Below, piece by piece: positions 1-9,729 of a stretch of 64,000 nt of DNA. The notes under the pieces were generated by a model. It made no database searches, was not told where the DNA came from, and saw only the letters and a program-made list of their open reading frames with translations. The DNA comes from Adlercreutzia sp. ZJ304 (lineage in GTDB: Bacteria; Actinomycetota; Coriobacteriia; Coriobacteriales; Eggerthellaceae): assembly GCF_011039075.1 (NCBI RefSeq), contig NZ_JAAKEG010000012.1, positions 1 to 64,000 of the forward strand, written 5' to 3'. Each line of letters opens with the position of its first letter. Within the stretch, counting starts at the first letter, position 1. Made by a program: the position numbers and the translations under genes.

Positions 1-1
1 C

Positions 2-433
2 TGCAAAGACTATGCAAAGACAAAAGATAAGCATCTGCTCTCTTTTATGGAGTATGTCTCTACTGGTAAAATAGATAAACAAGACAAACTAGTTACATCT
101 ATTGCCAGCGTAGTAGACAAAGCCAATAAAGATAGAGAGTGGGTGAATAAGGTGTTTTCTGTAAGTACAATAGGAGAAGATTGGGAGCGAGAAGTACGTA
201 TAGCCCGCAGAGCTGCTCTAAAAGAGGGAGAAGAACGTGGGTTAGAGCGAGGACTGGAACGTGGAATCCTACAAGGACGAGTTGAAGGCTTACAACAAGG
301 GCGCGCTGAAGCTGAAATGCGTTATGCAGTATTAGTTGAAACACTTTTCTCCCATAACCGCGAAGATGATGTACTTAAAGCCTTTAAAGACCCAGCCTAT
401 CGTGAACAGCTTTTTGCTGAGTTTGGCATTTAA
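2..433 (+). CDS. Rpn/PD-(D/E)XK family nuclease, C-terminal part (5' end outside window)
   Basis: The reading frame is open from base 2, so the window cuts the gene; the first ATG inside it (47) is unlikely to be the true start. The visible C-terminal part has a helical segment, then a charged stretch rich in Glu-Arg-Gly repeats (LERGLERGILQGRVEGLQQGR) and the ending DPAYREQLFAEFGI. This tail is typical of Rpn recombination-promoting nucleases, also annotated as PD-(D/E)XK transposase-like proteins. The catalytic core would lie upstream of base 1. A decayed second copy of the same tail lies at 2440-2606, so the family has been duplicated or exchanged here. The family assignment rests on the tail only. 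Confidence 0.7.
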   Translation, partial: CKDYAKTKDKHLLSFMEYVSTGKIDKQDKLVTSIASVVDKANKDREWVNKVFSVSTIGEDWEREVRIARRAALKEGEERGLERGLERGILQGRVEGLQQGRAEAEMRYAVLVETLFSHNREDDVLKAFKDPAYREQLFAEFGI

Positions 434-573
434 TGCACAACTAAAAGCAATTCGTAAATTCAGGCTTTAGTGCCTATTCTTTTGAAAACTCCATCCCGGA
501 TATAGCGTGTCAAAGAGTGTGCCATTAGGTGCGATTCTTTGGCACGCTGCTCTTTGGCGCATCCAATTAGGTT

Positions 574-817
574 GTGTGTTGCCTTCGTCACTTTTTAGGC
601 GAAAAATGGTCAAAACTTCCGACTTTCCACAGTCCTGAACACAAAACCCTGCCTGCTAAGGCATCAAAAAAGCGTCAAATTTTCTGTTTGCCAAGTGTTC
701 TTCACATTTTAAGTTAACTATGCGGCGCTATGACCATGGAAAGCCGGAAGTTTTGACCATTTTTCTAACTATTTTGACTAGTATGCGGATGAGTTGAATC
801 GTAACCTAGCATCAAGG
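574..817. repeat. Long repeat shared with 63077-63321 (contains MITE-like copy 1)
   Basis: About 245 bp matches 63077-63321 nearly base for base at both ends, starting at GTGTGTTGCCTTCGTCAC and ending at the CAAGG of a tcmP-like coding stretch. The MITE-like element is at 601-765. The shared 3' end runs about 36 bp into the coding frame of the tcmP remnant, so this is a duplicated junction rather than just two element insertions. Confidence 0.85.
601..765. mobile_element. MITE-like inverted-repeat element, copy 1
   Basis: The left arm GAAAAATGGTCAAAACTTCC continues to ACTTTCCAC and is answered by a right arm ending GGAAGTTTTGACCATTTTTC. The arms are about 30 bp with few mismatches. The interior carries CTGTTTGCCAAGTGTTCTTC, the same orientation as copies 3 and 5. 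It has no transposase, so if mobile it depends on an element elsewhere. It abuts a 5'-truncated gene. Confidence 0.75.
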
Positions 818-1249
818 GATGCAATTATCTTTAAAAAGTCATTTGAGGATATGCCTACAATTCTCAGCGAATTGAATATTGAGGGATCAAATCTATTCTT
901 ATATGTTGATCCTTTTGGAATAAAGCATTTAGATATGCTTCTTTTTGATAGGTTAATTGAATTGTGTCCCTCAGTTGAAATACTTGTAAATTTCAACTCC
1001 TTTGGATTCCTGAGAGAGGCGTGTCGAGTATGCGGATTGGATTTGTCAGATGTTCCCGCAGAGGAAGATTTGATTGAACGAGTTCCTTGGGATTTTAAGG
1101 AAAAATCTGAAGCTGCTAAGAGGCTTGATAGGGTAATGGGAACGCAAGTTTGGCGCGACATTACAAAAAGCTACAAGGCTAAAGAAATTGATGGTTATAA
1201 AGTGGAGTGTTGTATAGCATGTTGCTATGCAGAGCGGCAATCAGCTTAG
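782..1249 (+). pseudogene. Three-Cys-motif partner protein TcmP, 5'-truncated remnant
   Basis: The frame opens right after the right arm of a MITE-like element with no proper start (TTG at 794 is the first candidate). The product begins YADELNRNLASRDAI and contains the FLYVDPFGIKH segment expected in the middle of TcmP proteins. The N-terminal third is missing. The frame closes at YKVECCIACCYAERQSA and the next open frame (1227-1556) looks like the TcmP C-terminal winged helix, so there is also an internal frameshift or deletion. TcmP genes normally sit beside a three-Cys radical-SAM-like gene, which follows here. I see no intact product. Confidence 0.65.
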
Positions 1250-1556
1250 TCTTTTTAACCAAAATATGGAAAATGAACTTATATTATCTAAAGATATCGA
1301 AAACGATATGTTGCAATATTTACTGCAGCTTGGTTGTCGTGTCAGATTGAATGAATTCTATGCATCTTTTATGACATCTGCGGGTATTACTCTTCCATTT
1401 AAAGACTTGAAAAACATCGTCGCCAATCTAGAAAAGAGGGCAAAAGTTAAAATTACAAGAGAACCTAATATGACTGGCAACAATAATCCGACAGCCTTTA
1501 TGGAAGAAAGCCGCGGTAAAAGAGCTTGGATTGAGGTAATTAACAATGAAATGTAG
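1227..1556 (+). pseudogene. Probable C-terminal winged-helix part of the TcmP remnant
   Basis: The 109-residue frame overlaps the previous one by 23 bases in a different phase. It starts with a spacer containing QLSLFNQ, then a compact helical region (DMLQYLLQLGCRVRLNEFY) and a segment LPFKDLKNIVANLEKRAKVKI that resembles the winged helix ending TcmP proteins. It could instead be a separate small gene, but it has no convincing ribosome binding site of its own and lies exactly where the TcmP C-terminus should be. It overlaps the next gene by 11 bases, which suggests the original pair was translationally coupled. Confidence 0.45.
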
Positions 1557-2369
1557 CCGATCTATCATACGGCGCTCTATGTTGTATAAAACTAAGGTGG
1601 AATACGGCGATTACACCATGAATCACGTGGAGGGTTGTTCTCATGGATGTAAATATCCTTGCTATGCAATGATGATGGCTAAGCGATTTGGTAAGGTTAA
1701 ATCCTATGAAGATTGGTGTAAACCTGCTTTAGTTGCAAATACACTGGAGCTACTTGATGCAGAAATACCAAGGCTCAAAAAAAGATCAATTATGTTCAAC
1801 TTTGCTTTACTACAGACTCATTCATGTATGGCTATGATGATGTTTGTGAGATGAGTATTCGAGCTATTAAGCGTCTTAATGAAGATGGTATTCCTTGCGT
1901 TGTGCTAAGTAAGGGAGTTCTTCCAGAAGAGCTGGCGTCTCTTTCGCGGGAGAATATCTATGGGATAACTCTTGTGTCTCTTGATGAAAATTATCGCAAT
2001 CTCTATGAGTCTGGTGCAGCTCCATACAAAGATAGAATTCAAGCTCTTGAAAAACTTAAAAACAAGGGATGTAAAACATGGGTAAGTATGGAGCCTTATC
2101 CTACACCCAATATTGTCAAGCAAGATCTAGGGTCAATTTTGGAGCGAATATCGTTTGCGGATAAAATCATTTTTGGGCGAACAAACTATAACAAGACTGT
2201 ATCGCAGTTTCCTCATGTTAAGACTTGGTATAACGATAAAACGCTTGAAGTTGTTCGGTTTTGTAAGCAACACAGTATCGACTATTGGATAAAAAGGGGA
2301 ACATGGACGGGCGCTTGTCCTATTGAGGATAGGCTAAATGATTCGCTAGAGATTTCCGTTGCTTTATGA
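1546..2369 (+). pseudogene. Three-Cys-motif (DUF5131/Gp37-Gp68-like) protein, frameshifted
   Basis: The gene is split into 1546-1854 and 1824-2369. The first part carries the three-cysteine signature CSHGCKYPC (C31, C35, C39, spaced CX3CX3C), which in this family is thought to bind an iron-sulfur cluster as in radical SAM and photoproduct-lyase-like proteins. Near 1800 the frame slips: continuing in the second frame reads FTTDSFMYGYDDVCEMSI, the expected continuation, so one base has been lost or two gained. The second part holds the rest of a TIM-barrel-like fold and ends WTGACPIEDRLND. GAGG at 1532 precedes the ATG at 1546. It may be a real pseudogene or a sequencing error; the decayed partner gene favours the former. 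Confidence 0.65.
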
Positions 2370-2439
2370 CGGTGCATTTGCGGTTTGTTAATCATACAAA
2401 ATAATTGACATCAACAAGCTAATTTTTGCTACGTAAACT

Positions 2440-2606
2440 GGTGAAGAGTGGGAACTAGAGTAAGGAATCTCGCAAGGACGCGCGGAAGCGGCGCGTTACA
2501 TTCTCTTATCGAACACCTATTTGCTGCCGGGTGCGAAACTGATGTGCTTGAAGCTTCTAAAGACCCGGCTTATCGCGAGCAGCTTTTTGCCGGGTTTGGT
2601 ATTTAA
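2440..2606 (+). pseudogene. Remnant of an Rpn-type nuclease C-terminus
   Basis: A short in-frame GEEWELE segment stops at 2461, and after a frame change the sequence reads LIEHLFAAGCETDVLEASKD followed by PAYREQLFAGFGI and a TAA at 2604. This matches the end of the Rpn gene at 2-433 (LFSHNREDDVLKAFKD, PAYREQLFAEFGI). Only the last fifth of the gene survives. Confidence 0.75.
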
Positions 2607-2665
2607 ATTGCGGCATCGGATATACTCACATTAAAGTTGCACATTTAGAAATCGGAGAAAAACAA

Positions 2666-3145
2666 TTGAATGAGTTAAAGGTGACATCATCCCAATTTGA
2701 AAATGAGGGATGGATGCCAGATAGTGTGGCAGGTTATGCTGAGGATAATTCGCCGGAACTTATTATCGATAATATTCCTGAAGGAACTATAACTTTGGCT
2801 ATCGCAATGGATGATTTGGACCATCCGATAGTGAAGGGGTTTAATCACTGGGTTGCATGGAATTTGGCACCAAACAATAGAATACCGGGATCAATACCCA
2901 AAGGTGCAACAATAGAAAACCCGATACATATTGAACAGGGAATAGGCTATGGAAAGCATGGCTATAGAGGACCTAAACCGCCATTTAATTGGAACCATAG
3001 GTACAGATTTACTATATATGCCTTGGATACAAAGATTGATATAAGTGTTAACAGTAAAAAAGAAGAGTTGATGGAAGCAATTGAGGATCATGTTCTAGCT
3101 AGCGGTACGATAATAGGAAAATATCAAAGACACCACGCATCGTAA
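2666..3145 (+). CDS. PEBP family (YbhB/YbcL-like) protein
   Basis: The 159-residue product has the phosphatidylethanolamine-binding-protein fold signatures: SPELIIDNIPEGTITLAIAMDDLDHP near the N-terminus, HWVAWNLAP (the central anion-binding strand) and GYRGPKPP, then HRYRFTIYALD. Length and motif order match bacterial YbhB/YbcL proteins, which are soluble cytoplasmic proteins of uncertain ligand. The start is a TTG at 2666, chosen because CGGAGAAAA lies 9 bases upstream and the nearby ATG is out of frame. It stands alone between a nuclease remnant and a toxin-antitoxin pair and shares the low GC of this accessory region. Confidence 0.85.
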   Translation: MNELKVTSSQFENEGWMPDSVAGYAEDNSPELIIDNIPEGTITLAIAMDDLDHPIVKGFNHWVAWNLAPNNRIPGSIPKGATIENPIHIEQGIGYGKHGYRGPKPPFNWNHRYRFTIYALDTKIDISVNSKKEELMEAIEDHVLASGTIIGKYQRHHAS

Positions 3146-3250
3146 ACATATTCATTTTTGCTAAGTAAATAGGGTTCACAATTCGTGCGCTTTGTCGTAT
3201 GAATTTACTTGTTTTTCGCCACTGTTACAAAAAGATGTGAATGCTGACTA

Positions 3251-3279
3251 TTGATTAGTGCGGAATAAATCCGTACAAT
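3251..3279 (+). promoter_or_regulatory. Promoter and autoregulatory operator of the toxin-antitoxin pair
   Basis: TTGATT (3251-3256), a 17-base spacer and TACAAT (3274-3279) form a good sigma-70-type promoter. The imperfect inverted repeat GTGCGGA-ATAAA-TCCGTAC (3258-3276) fills the spacer and reaches into the -10 box. An operator in this position is what an autorepressing ribbon-helix-helix antitoxin complex would use; binding itself is inferred. Confidence 0.6.
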
Positions 3280-3313
3280 ATGTCAAAAATGCATCAAACG
3301 ATAGGAGACAGAT

Positions 3314-3592
3314 GTGTCTTCGGTGGTAGAAAAACAGGAAAAACTATATCGGATGGACATTCGGCTTACTAAGCCTCAGCGCATCAACTATGAGCGTGCG
3401 GCATCACTGCGCGGTCAAACAATTACACAATGGGCAACCGCGCATCTCGATGAAGGTGCACGCCGCGATATAGATGAGGCTACTACTACTGCTCTTTCGC
3501 TCGAAGCATTTGATACCTTTTGCGAGATGCTTGAGTCTCCTATGCCGAAAACCACTCAAGATTTGCTAACTCGCAAGGCGGTTTGGGAATGA
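3314..3592 (+). CDS. DUF1778 (TacA-like) antitoxin
   Basis: The 92-residue protein has the DUF1778 ribbon-helix-helix start: RMDIRLTKPQRINYERAASL followed by RGQTITQWA, a DNA-binding strand and two helices. The C-terminal half would wrap and block the acetyltransferase toxin. The start is a GTG at 3314 preceded by AGGAGACAGAT. The stop codon overlaps the toxin start as ATGA, the coupled arrangement usual for these modules. The operator at 3258-3276 probably binds this protein. Confidence 0.88.
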   Translation: MSSVVEKQEKLYRMDIRLTKPQRINYERAASLRGQTITQWATAHLDEGARRDIDEATTTALSLEAFDTFCEMLESPMPKTTQDLLTRKAVWE

Positions 3593-4065
3593 GTGGCTTT
3601 TCGAAGCCTGTTCAGCTTAAGCCGGGCGTAGGTATAGCTGATTTCCATTGTGGTGATAAATTCGTAGATAATTGGGTTAAGAAGCATTCAGCATCTGCTC
3701 GTAAACGCGGTTCAGCTGTTATTTACGCGGTCTATTACGGCGATGTTGTTGCGGGTTTTTATACACTGAGTGCCCATTCTGTGACAAGAGCCGACATTGA
3801 TGGTGGATGGTTTGTTCGTAATGCACCTCAACAGGTACCGGCAATACTGTTGGGCATGATGGGCGTCGATGAGCGATTCCAAGGTTGTGGACTGGGTGCA
3901 TCTCTTCTACGAGATGCTATCCAGAACGCTTTGAAAGTAGCAAATCTTGCAGGTGCTAGGGCTCTTATCGTTGATCCTCTTAGCGAAACTGCTGAATTGT
4001 TTTATGAACACTTTGGTTTCATGCGGCTTTCTGGCACTAATCGAATGGCGTTGAAACTCGGATAA
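3589..4065 (+). CDS. GNAT-family acetyltransferase toxin (TacT-like)
   Basis: The 158-residue GNAT domain carries the acetyl-CoA P-loop RFQGCGLGASLL and the C-terminal segment ALIVDPLSETAELFYEHFGF. Relatives paired with DUF1778 antitoxins acetylate the amino group of aminoacyl-tRNAs and stop translation. I use the ATG at 3589 because it overlaps the antitoxin stop by 4 bases; an upstream TTG at 3583 is also in frame. The gene is intact, with no frameshift, so the module may be active. The substrate is inferred from the family. Confidence 0.88.
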   Translation: MSGFSKPVQLKPGVGIADFHCGDKFVDNWVKKHSASARKRGSAVIYAVYYGDVVAGFYTLSAHSVTRADIDGGWFVRNAPQQVPAILLGMMGVDERFQGCGLGASLLRDAIQNALKVANLAGARALIVDPLSETAELFYEHFGFMRLSGTNRMALKLG

Positions 4066-4101
4066 AAAGCTTCTTCCAAACAGTCTCAAAAAGATTCCGG
4101 A

Positions 4102-4602
4102 GTGGTAGACTCATCAAAATTAATACTGCACGATTTGCGTCTTATTAGAAACGCAATACTAGATGTTATTGTTAGGCATTCAAAAGTGGAAAATATGACA
4201 GAAGTCCTGAAGAGGGCACGTAGTAAGAAAATATTTGCTGGCAATGAATTTGCGGAATTACTTGCGGAAATTCAATCGGCGGATAGCAGTTTAGAGCTAG
4301 ATTGGGACTTCGATGCAGGGGAAGAATGGGCAAGATTTTTCAGCCGAGAAAATGGCACTGTATGTATGATGAATGCAAAAATTGGTGTGACGTTTATTAG
4401 AAAAGCCTACGAATTTAGCAATATAGAACATATTGTTGGCGCATTAGAAATTGTATTTACGGAAAACTATTCTTCTGAAGATTGGTTTATTGATTTGGCT
4501 GATTTGGAACAAAACGTGCCGGAAATATGTTGGCATGCATCAGAAGAAGCGGTTAATCCAACCTGCATTAGCCTAGACGATTTGTATTTTGCCACTGTTT
4601 GA
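4102..4602 (+). CDS. Hypothetical protein
   Basis: A 166-residue acidic protein that I do not recognise. It begins with a helical segment (LILHDLRLIRNAILDVIVRH) and later has several Trp-rich acidic stretches (LDWDFDAGEEWARFF, SSEDWFIDLADLEQN). There is no signal peptide or membrane segment. The start is a GTG at 4102 with a weak GGAG immediately before it, so the true start is uncertain. It follows the toxin gene by 36 bases and may be cotranscribed with it, but nothing ties it to the module functionally. Confidence 0.5.
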   Translation: MVDSSKLILHDLRLIRNAILDVIVRHSKVENMTEVLKRARSKKIFAGNEFAELLAEIQSADSSLELDWDFDAGEEWARFFSRENGTVCMMNAKIGVTFIRKAYEFSNIEHIVGALEIVFTENYSSEDWFIDLADLEQNVPEICWHASEEAVNPTCISLDDLYFATV

Positions 4603-4863
4603 TAAATGTGCATGCAATATAGCAAAAAATCTCGCAAACCTTATGCATCAGCTAAGCGGGCTCTTAGACAATCCGCTCGGTGCAATCAATCTTACCTATT
4701 GCTGCTGCCGCCCGGTGCCGCCAATGCGGTACGCCGTGTGTCTTATGCGCATAGAGTGTCGTAATTCTGCCCGTATCTGATAAACTCACGTTAAAAAAAT
4801 AGCTTAGGCGAAATTGACAAATAGAACGCAAAAACACGCTTTAATTCAAAGCAGGAGACATGC
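4603..4863. other. Intergenic region upstream of the activase gene
   Basis: I see no gene here. A TTGACA at 4814 could be a -35 box, but no -10 lies at proper spacing. The strong GGAG at 4852 serves the next gene. This is where base composition changes from the AT-rich accessory stretch to the more GC-rich backbone. Confidence 0.4.
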
Positions 4864-7800
4864 ATGAAGAGGGAACAAAAATACATCAAGATAGAAGATG
4901 CCACTATCAATGAGCAAGCTATGCGCGTAACGCGTGTAAATGAAGCGCCGCACACCGCGCCCGCACCAGCGCCGCACACCGCGCCCGCGCCTTCAACCGA
5001 TTTGCACATAGGCATAGATGTAGGCTCAACCACAGTAAAGTTGGCTGTGCTAGATAGTCAGCGCAATATTCGCTGGTCCGTATATCAGCGCCACCACGCC
5101 GACGTTCGCGCAACCATAGTTGATGTGCTTCGTCAGGCTGCCGAACAATTTGGCGAAGAGCCTATGACTATAGCCATAACCGGCTCTGGTGGTCTTTTGC
5201 TTTCTCAGTGGCTAGGAATAACTTTTGTGCAAGAGGTTATTGCCAGCAAAACAGCGGTTGAGGCGTTCATTCCTCGTACCGATGTCGCAATAGAGCTTGG
5301 TGGCGAAGATGCGAAGATAATATATTTCGACAACGGCATAGAACAGCGCATGAATGGCACTTGCGCAGGTGGTACCGGCGCATTCATCGATCAGATGGCG
5401 GCGCTTTTAGATACAGATGCGGGTGGCTTGAACGAACTGGCAAAAACGCACGAGACTATATATCCAATCGCTAGTCGTTGTGGCGTGTTCGCTAAAACTG
5501 ACGTACAACCGCTTCTAAATGAAGGCGCGCGCAAAGAAGACATAGCTGCGTCAATTTTTCAGTCGGTTGTAACGCAAACAATATCGGGGTTGGCTTGCGG
5601 TCGTCCTATTCGTGGCAATGTGGCGTTTCTTGGCGGTCCTTTGCAGTATCTTCCCGAACTGCGTAAACGCTTCTACGAGACGCTTGCGCTTGAAGACGAT
5701 GCAATAATTGTGCCCGAGAATGCGCACTTGTTTGTGGCGTGCGGCTGCGCCATTGCGGGCGTTACGGAAGGTGCTGCAGCTGAGAAGCTAGCCTGCGTGC
5801 TAGAGCGTCTCGAAAAGCTAGGGGACGTGCAAGGTAGCGAAGTTGTGCGCCTAGATCCGCTGTTTGCAACAGATGCGGAATACGCCGAATTTAAGGCACG
5901 GCACGATTCCGAATGCGTGCGCCGTGGCAATTTGGATGATTATCGCGGTACGGCATATTTGGGTATAGATGCAGGCTCCACCACTTTTAAGGCTGTGCTT
6001 ATAGGCGAAAGTGGCGAACTTCTGTGGTCTACTTATGCGTCCAATAAAGGCGATGTGCTAGGTTGTGCGAAAGCCGCAATAGCCAATTTGTACAACTCGC
6101 TTCCAGCTGACGCTTCAACTGGTAAGCCGCTTGTGCGCATAGGGCACTCCACCGTTACGGGTTATGGCGAGGGTTTGCTGCTAGAAGCGCTACAGGTAGA
6201 TTCTGGCGAAATAGAAACAGTTGCACACTTGCGTGGCGCACAGGAAATGCTTCCCGGCGTAGAGTTCATCTTAGACATTGGCGGGCAAGATATGAAATGC
6301 TTGCGTGTGAAAGATGGCGTTATCGAACACATAATGTTGAACGAGGCATGCAGTTCTGGTTGCGGCAGCTTTATTGAAAGTTTTGCTAGCGGTTTGAATT
6401 TAGATGTGGCAGACTTCGCGAAAACTGCCATACAAGCCAAGCGTCCGGTCGATCTGGGTAGCCGCTGCACGGTGTTTATGAACAGCCGCGTGAAGCAAGC
6501 GCAAAAAGAAGGCGCTACAGTGGGCGACATTGCAGCTGGTCTTGCAATTTCGGTTATAAAGAACGCGCTGTTTAAGGTTATTAAGATACGCGACCCGCAC
6601 GATGTGGGCACAAAGGTAATAGTTCAAGGCGGCACATTCCTAAACGATGCTGTATTGCGCTCGTTCGAGCAGCTATCGGAAGTGAATGCGGTGCGTCCTG
6701 ATATAGCTGGAAACATGGGGGCGTTCGGAGCCGCCCTGTTGGCGCGCGACAGATATGCTGCAAACTTGCGGCGCGAAAGCACTAAGGCTGCGGAATCGGA
6801 AGAACTTCGTTCAGAAGCTACGCAGCCTTCACTACATTCCTCCGATTCTGTAGTTGAAGGGGGCGAAAGCTGCGATCAGAAGCTGCGCAGCTCCCACTCC
6901 GCTTCCGCCACCCCTCCCAATGCGCAGGCGGCAGAAGACCCATCAAGTGCGCCTGTAAGCCGGCTTCTCACTTTAGAGGCAATTCAGTCGCTTCAGCCTA
7001 CGCATCGCACTGTTCGCTGCAAGGGTTGCTCGAATAGCTGCTTGCTTACTGTTAACGACTTCGGCGTTGATGAAGAAACCGGCAAGCATCGGCGCTTCAT
7101 AACGGGCAATAGGTGCGAAAAGGGCGAAAGCCTAGGTACCGGCACCCAAAAAAGCAGCGTACCGAATTTGTTCGAATGGAAAAGCGACAGGATATTTACA
7201 CACTATGAGCCGCTTGCTCTAGAGGATGCACCTAGAGGCAGCGTGGGCATGCCGCGCGCGCTTAACATGTATGAAAACTACCCGTTCTGGTTTACTTTCT
7301 TCACTAAACTGGGCTATCGCGTGGTGCTCTCCGATCCGTCCACTAAGAAAACTTACGAAGCGGGCATAGAAAGCATGCCGTCTGAAAGTGTTTGCTATCC
7401 GGCGAAGCTATCTCACGGGCACATTATGAATCTGCTTGAGAAGCATCCCGATTTCATATGGATGCCGTGCAGCAAGTGGGAGCGCCAAGAAGATGCAACT
7501 GCGGGAAATCATTTCAACTGTCCAATTGTGGCAAGTTATCCCGAGGCGCTTCGCCTAAACATAGACGAGCTTCGCGAAACAGATGTGGCATTCGTTAGCC
7601 CGTGGCTTCCCTACGACAATAAAGAGAAACTGAAAGAGCGCTTGTGGGTAGAACTTGGCACCACTTTCCGCCAGCAGGTGGGCGCTAAAGGTCCGGCGCT
7701 TACGAAAGCGCAAATAGAGGCAGCGGTCGATGCCGCGTGGGAAGAAGACGAAGCATTCAAGCGCGACATTCGCCGCAAGGGTACAGAAACGCTTGCATGG

Positions 7801-9729
7801 ATGGAGCGCACTGGCACGCATGGCATAGTGCTTGCGGGTCGTCCTTATCACCAAGACCCCGAAATAAATCATGCTATTCCAGAGCTTCTGCAAAGTTTTG
7901 GCTTGGCGGTACTTACGGAAGATTCCGTGGCGCACCTAGGTCAACTAGAGCGCCCTATACGCGTGGTCGATCAGTGGATGTATCACACGCGTTTGTATGC
8001 GGCTGCAAAAGTGGTAACGCAGCGCCACGACCTAGATTTAATACAGCTCAACTCGTTTGGTTGCGGGCTAGACGCACTTACTACCGACCAAGTGCAAGAA
8101 GTGCTTGAAGCGGCGGGTAAGGTTTACACAGTGTTAAAGATTGACGAGGTGTCAAACCTAGGTGCAGCACGTATTCGTGTGCGCAGTTTGTTGGCTGCTC
8201 TAAAAGATCAGCAAGATAGGGAAGCTGAAGCTACATCCGATGCTTTGGCGGCGGCGCGTCCGTGTCCGGCTGTTTGCATCAGCGAATCTGACATAGATTC
8301 GCTTGTGCCCGAAAGCTATACCCAGAAAGCTGAAGGCGTGGCGGCTGAAGCAGTAGAGCAGCGCGAAGGGGTTTCAACCGAATTTGCCCGCGTGCAGTTC
8401 ACCCAAGAAATGAAAGATGCCGGCTATACAATATTGGCACCTCAGATGGCACCGTATCACTTCGAATTGCTGGTGCCAATTTTCCTGAAGAATGGCTACA
8501 ACGTAGAACTTCTTCCGTCGGTTGACACGGGCGCTGTTGATGCCGGTTTGAAATACGTAAACAACGATATTTGCTATCCGTCAATTTTAGTAACTGGGCA
8601 AATAATGGAAGCCGTTATGAGCGGTCGCTACGACACCGATAAGCTGGCAGTTCTTATAACTCAAACAGGTGGCGGATGTCGTGCAACTAACTATATATCG
8701 CTAATTCGAAAAGCGCTTAAAGCAGCTGGGCTTGCTCATATTCCTGTTATTGCGCTTTCATTCAAAGACTTAGGCGAAGTTAATCCCGGGTTCAAGATAA
8801 CTCCAAAAATGCTCTATCAGGCTATATTTGCCCTGCAATATGGCGATTTGCTTATGATGTGCCTTTATCGCACGCGCCCCTACGAAATGGAGCCCGGCTC
8901 TACGAACAGGCTGTTTGAGCATTGGATGAGCGAATGCAAAGCCCAGCTTGCGCGCGGTGTGAACATGGGCGAATTCAAACGCACGGTAAATCGCATCGTA
9001 GACGATTTCGATACTTTGCCCCTGATGGGCGAGGGCACAAAGCCGCGCGTTGGTGTAGTTGGCGAAATTCTGGTGAAATTCCATCCAACGGCGAACAACC
9101 AAGTGGTCGATCAAATTGAAGCTGAGGGCTGCGAAGCGGTCGTGCCGGGCTTGATCGAGTTTTTCCTGTTCGGCATAGCTGGCGGCATATTCCAGCGCCA
9201 AATTGGGAAATCGGCGAAAAGCGCGCTTGGCAGTCGTATAGGATTAGCTGCCATAGCCAAGCTGCGCAAGCCCGTTAACGATGCGCTAAAGCGCAGCCAG
9301 CGTTTCCATCCGCCTGCCGATATATACGAGCTTGCCGAGTACGCAAGCCAAATACTTAGCCTCTGCAACTCTATGGGCGAGGGCTGGCTGCTTACAGCTG
9401 AAATGGTTGAACTCATTCGTTCGGGTTGCCCCAATATAGTGTGTACGCAGCCGTTTGCGTGCTTGCCGAACCATGTAGTTGGGAAATCGGTTATTAAAGA
9501 GTTGCGCCGCCAATATCCAGAAAGCAATATTGTTGCGGTTGATTACGACCCGGGCGCTAGCGAAGTGAATCAGCTGAACCGCATCAAACTGATGATAGCT
9601 GTGGCGAAGGCAAACCTTGCCGCGAAAGAAGGGCAGGCTCGCGCCGTTCGCAAAGCTCATGTGCAGCCACAACCAAAAACTGACGATCTAGCATCTGAGG
9701 TAGCAATAGAGGAAGAGATATTGGCTTGA
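4864..9729 (+). CDS. Fused 2-hydroxyacyl-CoA dehydratase activase (two ATPase domains, DUF2229, HgdB-like)
   Basis: The 1621-residue protein joins two BadF/HgdC-type ASKHA ATPase domains. The first opens with [14 protein letters not shown] (about residue 50) and has the cluster cysteines in [11 protein letters not shown] and SRCGVFAK; the second opens with [14 protein letters not shown] (about 370) and has [10 protein letters not shown] and SRCTVFMNS. An Ala/Ser/Glu-rich linker follows, then a Cys-rich patch ([15 protein letters not shown]), a DUF2229 region ([30 protein letters not shown]) and a C-terminal HgdB-like region ([18 protein letters not shown]). Single-domain relatives use ATP to push an electron into 2-hydroxyacyl-CoA dehydratases. 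The substrate of these giant forms is not known. GGAG lies 10 bases before the ATG. A proline/alanine repeat (HTAPAPAP) near residue 30 is probably a linker. Confidence 0.9.
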   Translation: MKREQKYIKIEDATINEQAMRVTRVNEAPHTAPAPAPHTAPAPSTDLHIGIDVGSTTVKLAVLDSQRNIRWSVYQRHHADVRATIVDVLRQAAEQFGEEPMTIAITGSGGLLLSQWLGITFVQEVIASKTAVEAFIPRTDVAIELGGEDAKIIYFDNGIEQRMNGTCAGGTGAFIDQMAALLDTDAGGLNELAKTHETIYPIASRCGVFAKTDVQPLLNEGARKEDIAASIFQSVVTQTISGLACGRPIRGNVAFLGGPLQYLPELRKRFYETLALEDDAIIVPENAHLFVACGCAIAGVTEGAAAEKLACVLERLEKLGDVQGSEVVRLDPLFATDAEYAEFKARHDSECVRRGNLDDYRGTAYLGIDAGSTTFKAVLIGESGELLWSTYASNKGDVLGCAKAAIANLYNSLPADASTGKPLVRIGHSTVTGYGEGLLLEALQVDSGEIETVAHLRGAQEMLPGVEFILDIGGQDMKCLRVKDGVIEHIMLNEACSSGCGSFIESFASGLNLDVADFAKTAIQAKRPVDLGSRCTVFMNSRVKQAQKEGATVGDIAAGLAISVIKNALFKVIKIRDPHDVGTKVIVQGGTFLNDAVLRSFEQLSEVNAVRPDIAGNMGAFGAALLARDRYAANLRRESTKAAESEELRSEATQPSLHSSDSVVEGGESCDQKLRSSHSASATPPNAQAAEDPSSAPVSRLLTLEAIQSLQPTHRTVRCKGCSNSCLLTVNDFGVDEETGKHRRFITGNRCEKGESLGTGTQKSSVPNLFEWKSDRIFTHYEPLALEDAPRGSVGMPRALNMYENYPFWFTFFTKLGYRVVLSDPSTKKTYEAGIESMPSESVCYPAKLSHGHIMNLLEKHPDFIWMPCSKWERQEDATAGNHFNCPIVASYPEALRLNIDELRETDVAFVSPWLPYDNKEKLKERLWVELGTTFRQQVGAKGPALTKAQIEAAVDAAWEEDEAFKRDIRRKGTETLAWMERTGTHGIVLAGRPYHQDPEINHAIPELLQSFGLAVLTEDSVAHLGQLERPIRVVDQWMYHTRLYAAAKVVTQRHDLDLIQLNSFGCGLDALTTDQVQEVLEAAGKVYTVLKIDEVSNLGAARIRVRSLLAALKDQQDREAEATSDALAAARPCPAVCISESDIDSLVPESYTQKAEGVAAEAVEQREGVSTEFARVQFTQEMKDAGYTILAPQMAPYHFELLVPIFLKNGYNVELLPSVDTGAVDAGLKYVNNDICYPSILVTGQIMEAVMSGRYDTDKLAVLITQTGGGCRATNYISLIRKALKAAGLAHIPVIALSFKDLGEVNPGFKITPKMLYQAIFALQYGDLLMMCLYRTRPYEMEPGSTNRLFEHWMSECKAQLARGVNMGEFKRTVNRIVDDFDTLPLMGEGTKPRVGVVGEILVKFHPTANNQVVDQIEAEGCEAVVPGLIEFFLFGIAGGIFQRQIGKSAKSALGSRIGLAAIAKLRKPVNDALKRSQRFHPPADIYELAEYASQILSLCNSMGEGWLLTAEMVELIRSGCPNIVCTQPFACLPNHVVGKSVIKELRRQYPESNIVAVDYDPGASEVNQLNRIKLMIAVAKANLAAKEGQARAVRKAHVQPQPKTDDLASEVAIEEEILA

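Noticed and set aside
4589-4780. Short plus-strand frame after the hypothetical gene at 4102
   Set aside because: It overlaps the end of that gene, lacks a ribosome binding site, and its translation is unremarkable.
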